This document shows, in pieces, positions 1 to 5,489 of a DNA stretch of 9,087 nt. The stretch lies in the NCBI GenBank assembly GCA_031271275.1, contig JAISWA010000082.1, forward strand, positions 1 through 9,087. Reading direction: 5' to 3'. The stretch comes from Clostridiales bacterium. GTDB taxonomy: Bacteria; Bacillota; Clostridia; Lachnospirales; WQUN01. The position numbers were made by a program, and so were the translations under genes. The notes beneath the pieces are model-generated. The model saw only the letters and a list, made by a program, of their open reading frames with translations. It did not search any database and was not told where the DNA came from. Each line of letters begins with the position of its first letter. The stretch's first letter is position 1.

Positions 1-1
1 A

Positions 2-64
2 ACATTTAATGACTTTAAGAAGACGTTTTCGCTCGTGGATATATCTTTGGCGTCGCAGACTTAA
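2..64 (+). CDS. Possible 3' end of an unidentified protein (left-truncated)
   Basis: From base 2 one frame stays open for 20 codons (ending ...DISLASQT) and stops at TAA 62-64. The other two + frames give nothing better, and base 1 onward hits a stop at 7-9. The residue mix is protein-like and a perfect stem-loop starts 8 nt after the stop, which fits the end of a gene. With only 20 residues I cannot name a family, and chance openness is possible. Confidence 0.35.
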   Translation, partial: TFNDFKKTFSLVDISLASQT

Positions 65-240
65 ATCCGCAAGGCGGGCTTTGCCCGCCTGAGGGAAATC
101 GGCGACCGCAAATCCGAACAAAGTGAGGATTTGAAGCCGATTCATTCAAACCGTATATCGTGGAAATGCCAGAGGAGCGCAGCGACGAAGCATTTTCACG
201 AAAGCAATAAGCGGTGTACTCCGCTTAATCGTTATTGTAT
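65..240 (+). other. Non-coding stretch of four consecutive stem-loops (candidate structured RNA or palindromic repeat cluster)
   Basis: Four inverted repeats follow one another between the left partial gene and the PilZ gene. At 72-90 there is a perfect 8-bp stem (AGGCGGGC/GCCCGCCT) with a 3-nt loop. At 97-142 there is a two-part stem: 7 bp (97-103/136-142), an internal loop, then 7 bp (CAAATCC 109-115/GGATTTG 127-133). At 159-200 there is an 11-bp stem with one G-U pair (CGTGGAAATGC/GCATTTTCACG). At 205-237 AAGCGG pairs with CCGCTT and CAAT pairs with ATTG across a bulge. None is followed by a T-tract, so they are not ordinary terminators. A TATAAT hexamer at 238-243 could be a -10 box, but no good -35 lies upstream. 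The start of the PilZ gene's ribosome binding site is at 251. Confidence 0.5.
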
Positions 241-263
241 AATAACGCCGAGGAGGGACCATA

Positions 264-932
264 GTGGAATTACGTTTTATGGATTTAGACACAAAGCTTA
301 CGATACTCAAGTGCGGGCTTGACGAGGAGGAAGTAACCGATACCTATACAGGACGCTTCCGCGATATGGACAAGGGGCTGTCCTTTTTTATAGAAAGCCC
401 GGATTTGGACAGCCATTCAGACAAATTTAACGAGGAAACCAAGTTCCGGGTGGAATTTTTAAGGGGCTCTACCCTGTTCGCGTTCAGCGCCCTTTTCAAC
501 GGAAAATTTATTAAGGACGACAAGCCGCTTATTTCGCTTACCCAAATTTCCGACATAAAGGAATCCACCCAACGCGCAATGCCCCGCATAGAGCTTTCCG
601 CCGGCGTAATCGTATCGGAATCCGTGGAGCAGATAAAAGCGGGCAATATCCTTTTGCAAGGCATATCACAGGATATAAGCGCGGACGGCATGTGCCTGCT
701 GACTAACCAACAGATGCAGGAAAGAAAAAAGGATAAGCGTTACACGTTGGATTTTAGTTTCGGCAAGTACCGTTTTATCCTGCCCGCGCGTCTGGTGCGC
801 ATGGGGGACAGCTCGCAGTTTATCCAGTTTAAATACGAATACGGGTTTATTTTCGAATACGCCGAAAACTCCGAGGAGCGCTCGCGGCTTATCACGTCCA
901 TGCTGCAATACCGTTTGCAAAACGCATTTTAG
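264..932 (+). CDS. YcgR-like PilZ-domain protein, probable c-di-GMP receptor
   Basis: A 222-aa cytoplasmic protein with no signal peptide or membrane segment. The C-terminal half carries the PilZ cyclic-di-GMP binding signature in order: RxxxR at residues 104-108 (RAMPR), then DxSxxG at 137-142 (DISADG), and a YEYGFIF strand near 191-197. The N-terminal ~100 residues match the usual place of the YcgR N-terminal (PilZN-type) beta domain. In that family c-di-GMP binding alters flagellar motor behaviour or surface polysaccharide output; which applies here is not shown because no flagellar gene is in the window. The start is GTG at 264, chosen because AGGAGGG (251-257) lies 6 nt upstream; an in-frame ATG at 279 has no such site. 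The gene follows a stem-loop-rich leader and ends before a palindrome-containing promoter. Family assignment is firm, exact role is not. Confidence 0.85.
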   Translation: MELRFMDLDTKLTILKCGLDEEEVTDTYTGRFRDMDKGLSFFIESPDLDSHSDKFNEETKFRVEFLRGSTLFAFSALFNGKFIKDDKPLISLTQISDIKESTQRAMPRIELSAGVIVSESVEQIKAGNILLQGISQDISADGMCLLTNQQMQERKKDKRYTLDFSFGKYRFILPARLVRMGDSSQFIQFKYEYGFIFEYAENSEERSRLITSMLQYRLQNAF

Positions 933-952
933 AATAAAATTTATTTAAACCG

Positions 953-1009
953 TAAACGCATAATAATATTTGTTGACACAACCGGTCAATGAATAGTATT
1001 ATGCGTTTA
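953..1009. repeat. Perfect 13-bp inverted repeat with nested dyads, candidate operator
   Basis: TAAACGCATAATA at 953-965 is repeated in perfect inverted form at 997-1009, separated by 31 nt. Inside lies a second dyad, TTGAC (973-977)/GTCAA (985-989), and a smaller one, GTTG (972-975)/CAAC (979-982). The promoter -35 box sits in the nested dyad and the -10 box is the start of the right arm. This geometry fits a repressor or activator site for the regulator gene that follows. It could also act as a weak terminator for the PilZ gene, since the right arm is followed by TTATTTT. Confidence 0.6.
973..1002 (+). promoter_or_regulatory. Sigma-A-type promoter for the zinc-finger/HTH regulator
   Basis: A perfect -35 TTGACA (973-978), an 18-nt spacer and a TATTAT -10 (997-1002) lie about 40 nt before the ATG at 1044. 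Transcription would begin near 1009. Both boxes lie inside the nested inverted repeats of 953-1009, so access by RNA polymerase is likely regulated. Confidence 0.65.
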
Positions 1010-1043
1010 TTATTTTAGAAAACATTCGAAAGGAGTTTTTAAA

Positions 1044-1790
1044 ATGGATTACGCGACCCTCACGCTTGCGGAATTGAAAAAAGGGTACTCGAAAAAAGAA
1101 AGGAACGCCCTTGTCTGCAATTACTGCGGCAAAGCGTTCCATGAAGGGCAGATTTATCCTGCCGGCGGGAACCTGTACGACAGCGAGCGCGCCGTGGAGC
1201 GGCACATCGAAGCCGAGCACGGCGGAAACGTGTCCCGGCTGCTTGACGCGGACACGAAGTACAACACGCTGACCGACATTCAAAAAAAATTGCTCACGCT
1301 GTTTAACGCCGGGCTTTCCGACGGCGAAATCGCGAAACAAACCGGGATTTCCGCTTCCACGGTGCGCCACCAGAAGTTTACGTTCCGGGAAAAAGCCAAG
1401 CAGGCGAAGCTTTACCTCGCCATATTCGAGCGCGTTTTCGAAAACAAAACCAAAAGCGGCGACGACATTGTCCCCATTCACAACGGGGCTACCTTTATCG
1501 ACGACCGCTATGTGACTACCGAGCAGGAAAGGGAGCACATACTGGAAAACGCTTTCGAAAGCCTTGACCCGCCGGTGTTAAAAGTCTTTTCCTCCAAGGA
1601 AAAGAAAAAAGTGGTGATACTCGCCAAAATCGCCGGGCAGTTTGAGCGGGGAAAAAAATATTCCGAGAAGGAAGTCAACGAAACCCTAAAGCCTATTTAT
1701 GACGACTACGTGATGATACGCAGGTTTTTAATCATTTACGGCTTTATGGAAAGGTCGGCTGACGGCTCGGAATATTGGCTGACTTCATAA
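1044..1790 (+). CDS. Zinc-finger / LuxR-type HTH / DUF2087 transcriptional regulator
   Basis: A 248-aa predicted DNA-binding protein in three parts. Residues 25-59 form a C2H2-like metal site: C25-x2-C28 followed by H54 and H59. Residues ~76-112 look like a LuxR-type helix-turn-helix (LTDIQKKLLTLFNAGLSDGE, then IAKQTGISASTVRHQ). Residues ~177-246 match DUF2087, recognisable by FSSKEKKKVVILAKIAG, YSEKEVNETL and the end GFMERSADGSEYWL. DUF2087 is known mostly from Bacillota regulators, C-terminal to a DNA-binding domain; its ligand is not known to me. The start ATG has AAAGGAG (1029-1035) 8 nt upstream. The promoter lies in a palindrome, which suggests self-regulation. The stop is 1 nt from the end of the convergent peptidase gene, with no clear terminator between. 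No target gene can be assigned. Confidence 0.75.
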   Translation: MDYATLTLAELKKGYSKKERNALVCNYCGKAFHEGQIYPAGGNLYDSERAVERHIEAEHGGNVSRLLDADTKYNTLTDIQKKLLTLFNAGLSDGEIAKQTGISASTVRHQKFTFREKAKQAKLYLAIFERVFENKTKSGDDIVPIHNGATFIDDRYVTTEQEREHILENAFESLDPPVLKVFSSKEKKKVVILAKIAGQFERGKKYSEKEVNETLKPIYDDYVMIRRFLIIYGFMERSADGSEYWLTS

Positions 1791-1791
1791 G

Positions 1792-2889
1792 TTATTTGTA
1801 GAACGTCGCACCCTTGGTGTAAGCGTTGTATTCGTTCCAGGTATATTGCACGCCCAACGCGTCGGCAATATACGCCACGGGCAGGTAGGAGAAACCGTCC
1901 TGCTTCAGCGTCGCGGGGCAGTCCATACGCTTGGGCTCGCCGTTCACATAGATAATATCGCTGCCGATGGTGAAGCGTATGACGTTGCCGCCGTTATTAA
2001 TCGTGCCCGTTTGTATGTCGCCCTGCCACACAAGGTCGTTGGGCCCGAGGCCCATCGCGTAGCTGACATACCGCACCGGCATCATGGTGCGCCCGTTTTC
2101 GATGAGCGCCGGCGCTTCGATGGGAATTTCCTGACCGTTTACGTTCATGGACATACGCCCGATCATGACCACCGCCTGATAGGAGTACGCCTGCGCGGGC
2201 GTAGGCGTGGGGGCGGGCGTGGGCGCCGGGGTAATCGGCGGGAGCAGCCCGTAAGCGTCCTGTTGGCCCGAAGACCATTCCGTATTGCCCTGCTCCGGGT
2301 ACTGCGCCGAATTGCCGGGTTCGTCCGGCACATAAATCAGCCGCCATATTTCGTATTGGTCCGCGCCGCTTGGCGGGTACGGGACGGTTCTGTTGATATA
2401 CGTGTAGGTACTGTTGGACTGCGCCCATTTATAATTTTGCTCAATCAGCACGATGTTCTGACCGTCGAACGTTTTCACAATCGCGCTGTGGTTGCTCTGG
2501 TTGGGGGGCGACGGATAAAAAATGATGTCGCCCTTCTGCGGAACGTTTACCCTTGTCAGCATGTCCGAAGGCATAAGCGGGCCCGCGTTATCCAAATTTT
2601 GCACCTGCACGCCGTACACAGCCTCGTAATACATTTTCACAAACCCCGCGCAGCTGAAATCCCCCGTAACGTCCGGGTAGGCGGTGGTGCGGTAACGCGC
2701 TTCCACGCCGTCCAATACGTCCACCACGATATAATCCATCCCGGCGGGTACGACCACCTCATGCAGTATGTCGGTTACGTATCCGTCGTCAGCGGAAGCC
2801 GCCGCCGGCAAAACCGGACCGGAAGCCAGACACGCGGCGAGTATCAGCGACAAACACCCCGCGGCAAAACGTTTCCTTTTTTTCCTCAT
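1792..2889 (-). CDS. Secreted CHAP/NlpC-P60-like hydrolase with C-terminal copper-amine-oxidase-N-like domain
   Basis: A 365-aa exported protein. Residues 1-33 are a signal peptide (MRKKRKR, a hydrophobic stretch, then AAASA). A lipobox-like LAAC at 17-20 leaves lipoprotein processing possible. Residues ~60-190 look like a papain-fold cell-wall hydrolase: Cys in DFSCAGFV (C80), GDIIFYP before NHSAIV (H134), and a polar third residue near IEQN (E150/N152). A Pro/Thr/Ala-rich linker (PAPTPAPTPTPA, 221-232) leads to residues ~245-365, which resemble the copper amine oxidase N-terminal domain (PF07833: IENGRTMMPVRYVSYAMGL, YLPVAYIADALGV). In clostridial exported proteins that domain is a common wall-associated add-on, not an oxidase. 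Likely substrate is peptidoglycan cross-bridge or stem peptide (inferred). The ATG has AGGTGG 7 nt upstream (2897-2902 region), and a TTGCTT-N17-TATACT promoter sits further upstream. Confidence 0.8.
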   Translation of the reverse strand: MRKKRKRFAAGCLSLILAACLASGPVLPAAASADDGYVTDILHEVVVPAGMDYIVVDVLDGVEARYRTTAYPDVTGDFSCAGFVKMYYEAVYGVQVQNLDNAGPLMPSDMLTRVNVPQKGDIIFYPSPPNQSNHSAIVKTFDGQNIVLIEQNYKWAQSNSTYTYINRTVPYPPSGADQYEIWRLIYVPDEPGNSAQYPEQGNTEWSSGQQDAYGLLPPITPAPTPAPTPTPAQAYSYQAVVMIGRMSMNVNGQEIPIEAPALIENGRTMMPVRYVSYAMGLGPNDLVWQGDIQTGTINNGGNVIRFTIGSDIIYVNGEPKRMDCPATLKQDGFSYLPVAYIADALGVQYTWNEYNAYTKGATFYK

Positions 2890-2956
2890 CTTTTTTCCAC
2901 CTTTGCTTTGCGTAATTCGTTATCAATCGGCGATATACGATAAAATTCTTTCATGG

Positions 2957-2985
2957 AGTATATCAGTTGACAGGCAGGTAAGCAA
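2957..2985 (-). promoter_or_regulatory. Promoter for the secreted hydrolase gene
   Basis: On the - strand TTGCTT (2985-2980), a 17-nt spacer and TATACT (2962-2957) match the housekeeping consensus. Transcription would start near 2950, giving a leader of about 60 nt before the ATG at 2889. It lies back to back with the promoter of the + strand transporter gene. Confidence 0.5.
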
Positions 2986-3022
2986 TAAATCTACAGGAAA
3001 TTACACCGCAAATCTTACGCGG

Positions 3023-3051
3023 TTGCGCGGCAAACCGTTGCATGGTATATT
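3023..3051 (+). promoter_or_regulatory. Promoter with extended -10 for the transporter-coaW operon
   Basis: TTGCGC (3023-3028), a 17-nt spacer and TATATT (3046-3051), with TG one base before the -10 (TGG at 3043-3045), form an extended -10 promoter. The start would be near 3058, about 30 nt before the ATG at 3089, leaving too short a leader for a riboswitch. Confidence 0.5.
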
Positions 3052-3088
3052 CTCGGGAAAAATTTGAGCATTCATGCGGGAGGTTTTT

Positions 3089-3676
3089 ATGAGCACAGCA
3101 TCGCCTAATTTAAAAAGGCTTGTAGGGATGGCAATTCTTATCGCGCTGATCGTGGTTCTTCAAATGGTGGCGGGCGTTATTAAAGTCGGCGCGTTTTCCA
3201 TCACGCTGACGTTGGTGCCCATTGTGGTCGGCGCGGCGATGTACGGCGCGGTGCCGGGCTGTTTACTGGGTTTGGCTTTCGGCGCGGTAGTGCTGATGAA
3301 CTGCGTATCCGGCGTAGACCCGGGCGGGAACATGCTTTGGGCGGCAAACCCGGCGCTAACCGCCTGCCTGTGCCTGTTTAAAGGCGGAGCAGCGGGGTTC
3401 TGTTCCGGTCTTATGTACAAACTCGTTGCCAAAAAGAATTTCTTCGCGGGCGTCATTTGCGCCGCCGTGGTCTGCCCCGCCGTTAACACCGGGGTTTTCA
3501 TCGCGGCGATGATTTTATTCTACAGGGAAACCCTGCTCCTCTGGGCGGGGGAAACGCACTTCCTTACCTACGCCTTTGTCGCGCTTGCGGGCGTCAACTT
3601 CTTAATCGAGCTTGCGGTTAATATTGTTTTAAGCCCGGCGGTTATCCGGGTTTTAAAGGCGGCAAAGAAATTATAA
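3089..3676 (+). CDS. ECF transporter S component, probably for pantothenate
   Basis: A 195-aa integral membrane protein with about six hydrophobic segments (roughly 10-31, 38-53, 55-73, 88-110, 117-145, 157-188) and a basic tail (KAAKKL). Length, fold pattern and the short N-terminal soluble stub fit substrate-binding S components of energy-coupling factor vitamin transporters. No EcfA or EcfT gene is present, as expected for S components that share a common energising module. The substrate is inferred from the neighbour: the next gene, 22 nt downstream and in the same direction, is pantothenate kinase, so import would be coupled to phosphorylation and trapping. An in-frame ATG at 3074 is rejected because GGGAGG (3078-3083), 5 nt before the ATG at 3089, is the obvious ribosome binding site and lies inside the longer version. 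Family firm, substrate inferred. Confidence 0.75.
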   Translation: MSTASPNLKRLVGMAILIALIVVLQMVAGVIKVGAFSITLTLVPIVVGAAMYGAVPGCLLGLAFGAVVLMNCVSGVDPGGNMLWAANPALTACLCLFKGGAAGFCSGLMYKLVAKKNFFAGVICAAVVCPAVNTGVFIAAMILFYRETLLLWAGETHFLTYAFVALAGVNFLIELAVNIVLSPAVIRVLKAAKKL

Positions 3677-3698
3677 AAATCCGGAAGGTAAATGGGTT

Positions 3699-4526
3699 AT
3701 GGACGTTGTTCTGGGAATAGACGTGGGCGGTTCCACCACCAAGATTGTAGGGTATGAGACCAGGGGCCGCCGCGTCGGAATGCTGCAGGTGGAAGCCACG
3801 GACCAACTGACTTCCGCTTACGGCGCGTTCGGGAAATTTATGTCGGAATATAAGCTGCGCATGGCGGACATCCGTCAGATCGTTTTGACCGGGGTAGGCG
3901 CGGCGTACCTTAACGACGGCATGTACGACATACCCACGCGGCGGGTAAATGAATTCCTCGCCATCGGTTTGGGCGGGCTCGCCCTTGCGGAACTCGACCG
4001 GGCGGTTATCGTCAGCATGGGTACCGGCACCGCGTTGGTGCGGGCGGAAGGCAGAACCATCACCCACCTCGGCGGCAGCGGCGTGGGCGGCGGCACGCTG
4101 TCCAATTTATGCGGGCGCTTCGCCGGTGCGAGCAATTTTGAAACCATTACGGAACTGGCGGCGCAGGGCGACCTTTCCCGGGTGGATTTGATGCTCGGCG
4201 ATATTTCAAAGGAAAATATCGGCAGTATGCCCCCACACACCACGGTCTCCAATTTCGGGAACCTGAAAGACACCGCCGTTAACGCGGACGTGGTGCTCGG
4301 CATTATCAACATGATTTTTGAGAGTATCGGGATGATGGCGGTGTTCGCCACGATGAACGGCTCGGTGAAAGACGTGGTGCTGACGGGTTCGCTCACGGTC
4401 ATCCCGCAGGCGAAGTATGTGTTCGACACGCTGCAGACGCTGCACCCGGTTCGTTTCCACATTCCCCGGGACGCGATTTACGCCACGGCGGTAGGCGCGG
4501 CGCTTTCGGAAATAAAAAATTCGTAA
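3699..4526 (+). CDS. coaW: Type II pantothenate kinase
   Basis: A 275-aa cytoplasmic enzyme of the ASKHA fold that phosphorylates pantothenate with ATP, the first step of coenzyme A synthesis. The N-terminal phosphate-1 loop is GIDVGGSTTK (6-15). E85 in RRVNEFLAIG occupies the place of the catalytic Glu of the CoaW/PANK family. The phosphate-2 loop is SMGTGTALV (106-114), followed by the family-typical Gly-rich stretch HLGGSGVGGGTLSNL (123-137). Residues 226-231 (VVLTGS) and 262-268 (ATAVGAA) give the adenosine-side Gly motifs. Length agrees with bacterial type II enzymes. GGAAGG (3683-3688) lies 10 nt before the ATG. It is co-transcribed with the S component ahead of it. Type II bacterial enzymes are generally little inhibited by CoA, but this is not testable from sequence. 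Downstream lies a mosaic repeat rather than a clear terminator. Confidence 0.88.
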   Translation: MDVVLGIDVGGSTTKIVGYETRGRRVGMLQVEATDQLTSAYGAFGKFMSEYKLRMADIRQIVLTGVGAAYLNDGMYDIPTRRVNEFLAIGLGGLALAELDRAVIVSMGTGTALVRAEGRTITHLGGSGVGGGTLSNLCGRFAGASNFETITELAAQGDLSRVDLMLGDISKENIGSMPPHTTVSNFGNLKDTAVNADVVLGIINMIFESIGMMAVFATMNGSVKDVVLTGSLTVIPQAKYVFDTLQTLHPVRFHIPRDAIYATAVGAALSEIKNS

Positions 4527-4553
4527 AATAAAAAAGACCGCCGCAAAAGGGCT

Positions 4554-4685
4554 GTCATAATAGACCGCAGCCGCCGTCATTCTGAGCCGAAGGCGCTGTA
4601 ATGCTAAGTCGCAACCGCTGTCATTCTGAGCCGCCGCCGCTGTAATGCTGAGTCGCAACCGCTGTCATTCTGAGCCGAAGGCGAA
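4554..4685. repeat. Six tandem 22-nt units of two alternating types
   Basis: Units start at 4554, 4576, 4598, 4620, 4642 and 4664. Units 2, 4 and 6 begin GTCATTCTGAGCCG; units 3 and 5 begin GTAATGCT(A/G)AGTCGCAACC; unit 1 is degenerate (GTCATAATAGACCG). The alternation gives a 44-nt higher-order period. Unit 6 is also the left arm of the hairpin at 4662-4737. Confidence 0.75.
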
Positions 4686-4737
4686 GAATCTTCCAACCGT
4701 ATGCTTGAAGGATTCTTCGTTTCACTCAGAATGACAG
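4662..4737. repeat. Long palindrome of the GTCATTCTGAG family
   Basis: CTGTCATTCTGAG (4662-4674) is matched by CTCAGAATGACAG (4725-4737). GAAGAATC (4683-4690) is matched by GATTCTTC (4711-4718), with partial pairing continuing into the loop. The sequence is of a type I recall as a dispersed palindromic repeat in many bacterial genomes; that recollection cannot be checked here. It would fold into a stable hairpin in RNA from either strand. Confidence 0.7.
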
Positions 4738-4914
4738 CATCCGCGTCGCCGATGACGCCCCTTGCACGACAGCATCCGCGTTACCGGTTACGCCCCTTGC
4801 ACGACAGCATCCGCGTTACCGGTTACGCCCCTTGCATGACAGCATCCGCGTCACCGGTTACGCCCCTTGCACGACAGCATCCGCGTCGCCGATGACGCCC
4901 CTTGCACGACAGCC
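4733..4914. repeat. Five tandem 35-nt units plus a partial sixth
   Basis: Units start at 4733, 4768, 4803, 4838 and 4873, each beginning GACAGCATCCGCGT and ending CGCCCCTTGCA(C/T). A partial copy, GACAGCC, closes at 4908-4914. The first and fifth copies are identical to each other; the middle three differ in the central 9 nt (TACCGGTTA or CACCGGTTA against CGCCGATGA). Each unit has a small internal dyad (GCGT...ACGC). It is not a CRISPR array: units abut without spacers. Confidence 0.85.
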
Positions 4915-4937
4915 TTTTTATGAATAAAAATTAAAAC

Positions 4938-5108
4938 TTACGCCTCGCTCGGCGCGCCCACCGGGCACACATCCGCGCAGGAACCGCAGGAAGTACATAC
5001 AGCCGCGTCGATTACATACCGGTCGTCGCCTTGCGATATGCAGGAAACGGGGCATTCGCTTTCGCACGCGCCGCAATTGATACATTCGTTATTGATCGAA
5101 TACGCCAC
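4938..5108 (-). CDS. Clostridial-type 2[4Fe-4S] ferredoxin
   Basis: A 56-aa electron carrier with two tetracysteine motifs, C9-x2-C12-x2-C15-x3-C19-P and C38-x2-C41-x2-C44-x3-C48-P, which bind two [4Fe-4S] clusters. Length and the endings ISQGDD and CPVGAP match classical clostridial ferredoxins that carry low-potential electrons between pyruvate:ferredoxin oxidoreductase, hydrogenase and related enzymes. An extra cysteine (C23) follows the first motif. The start is GTG at 5108, giving the canonical MAYSIN N-terminus, with GGAGG (5117-5121) 8 nt upstream. A longer in-frame GTG at 5126 would add six residues and absorb the ribosome binding site, so it is rejected. It has its own promoter and ends just before the mosaic repeat. 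No redox partner is in the window. Confidence 0.92.
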   Translation of the reverse strand: MAYSINNECINCGACESECPVSCISQGDDRYVIDAAVCTSCGSCADVCPVGAPSEA

Positions 5109-5135
5109 AACACTCACCTCCCCCACGCGGGAATA

Positions 5136-5164
5136 AGTATATAGGAACGCACACTTCCGCGCAA
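5136..5164 (-). promoter_or_regulatory. Promoter for the ferredoxin gene
   Basis: On the - strand TTGCGC (5164-5159), a 17-nt spacer and TATACT (5141-5136) match the housekeeping consensus and lie in the short gap after the 106-aa gene. The start would be near 5129, giving a leader of about 20 nt. The same TTGCGC -35 is used at the transporter operon. Confidence 0.55.
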
Positions 5165-5168
5165 GAGA

Positions 5169-5489
5169 TTATGAATACGCGTACAGGTACATCATATGCA
5201 ATAATTTATGCGGCTCGGTGAAATCTGCTTCCATGCACTGCCGCTCTCCCGAGAAACCTAGCGCGTTAAGCTCGTACAATAACTGTTCGCAGCGCTCGCA
5301 GCCGGAAATCTGCCATAAAAAATGAGACAACCGCCGATACATAGCCGTATCGGCGGCTTTTTGCCGCTGATATTCGTCCGCATCGGTCAGCAGCAATAAA
5401 AAGTCCGCCGCCACGTAGCGGATGTCTTGTTCGTCGTACTCAAAAGACCCGGCGAAGTTCTTTATACTTTTGCGGATTAAGTTATACAT
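5169..5489 (-). CDS. Unidentified 106-aa soluble protein
   Basis: I do not recognise this protein. It has no signal peptide or membrane span. It is acidic and rich in aromatic residues and leucine, with a C-x2-C pair (GCERCEQ) in the second half and another Cys near RQCMEAD; these could bind metal but are not a complete site. The start at ATG 5489 is chosen because it overlaps the stop of the upstream remnant by 8 nt (ATGTATAA), which suggests translational coupling. No good ribosome binding site precedes it, and a TTG at 5519 in the same frame is the only longer alternative. It is followed by the ferredoxin promoter. Being coupled to a shortened gene, it may itself be a leftover of a larger unit. 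Confidence 0.55.
   Translation of the reverse strand: MYNLIRKSIKNFAGSFEYDEQDIRYVAADFLLLLTDADEYQRQKAADTAMYRRLSHFLWQISGCERCEQLLYELNALGFSGERQCMEADFTEPHKLLHMMYLYAYS

Larger units (their letters stand above)
4549..4919. repeat. Composite non-coding repeat element with imperfect inverted ends
   Basis: The whole coaW-ferredoxin gap is filled by repeats. Its ends are inverted: AAAAGGGCTGTC at 4545-4556 against GACAGCCTTTTT at 4908-4919, with one mismatch. Inside are six 22-nt units, a long hairpin and five 35-nt units, listed separately. All sub-repeats share the GCTGTC/GACAGC end motif, so the element appears to have grown by local duplication from one palindromic repeat. No protein is encoded: neither period is a multiple of three, and reading frames drift between copies. 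Confidence 0.75.

Noticed and set aside
65..263. c-di-GMP (GEMM) riboswitch before the PilZ gene
   Set aside because: The context is tempting, but I could not find the conserved GEMM-type core sequence; the region is better described only as a stem-loop cluster.
131..322. A 63-codon + strand frame over the left stem-loop region
   Set aside because: It reads through the stem-loops and into the PilZ gene in another frame, with no ribosome binding site.
999..1538. A 179-codon - strand frame inside the regulator gene
   Set aside because: A shadow of the + strand DUF2087 regulator, which has a ribosome binding site, promoter and recognisable domains.
1846..2943. A 365-codon + strand frame opposite the secreted hydrolase
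   Set aside because: It mirrors the real gene on the other strand, has an Arg/His-rich unnatural composition and no ribosome binding site. The - strand frame has clear domains.
2768..3067. A 99-codon + strand frame across the divergent promoter region
   Set aside because: It starts within the hydrolase's signal-peptide region and covers both divergent promoters; no ribosome binding site and no recognisable protein.
3074..3676. The longer start of the ECF S component at ATG 3074
   Set aside because: The ribosome binding site for the ATG at 3089 lies inside this extension, and ATG 3074 has none of its own.
4701..4895. A 64-codon + strand frame over the 35-nt repeats
   Set aside because: It runs through the tandem repeat, whose period is not a multiple of three, so the same DNA is read in rotating frames. 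There is no ribosome binding site.
4733..4914. CRISPR array
   Set aside because: The 35-nt repeats abut directly with no unique spacers, and no cas gene is present.
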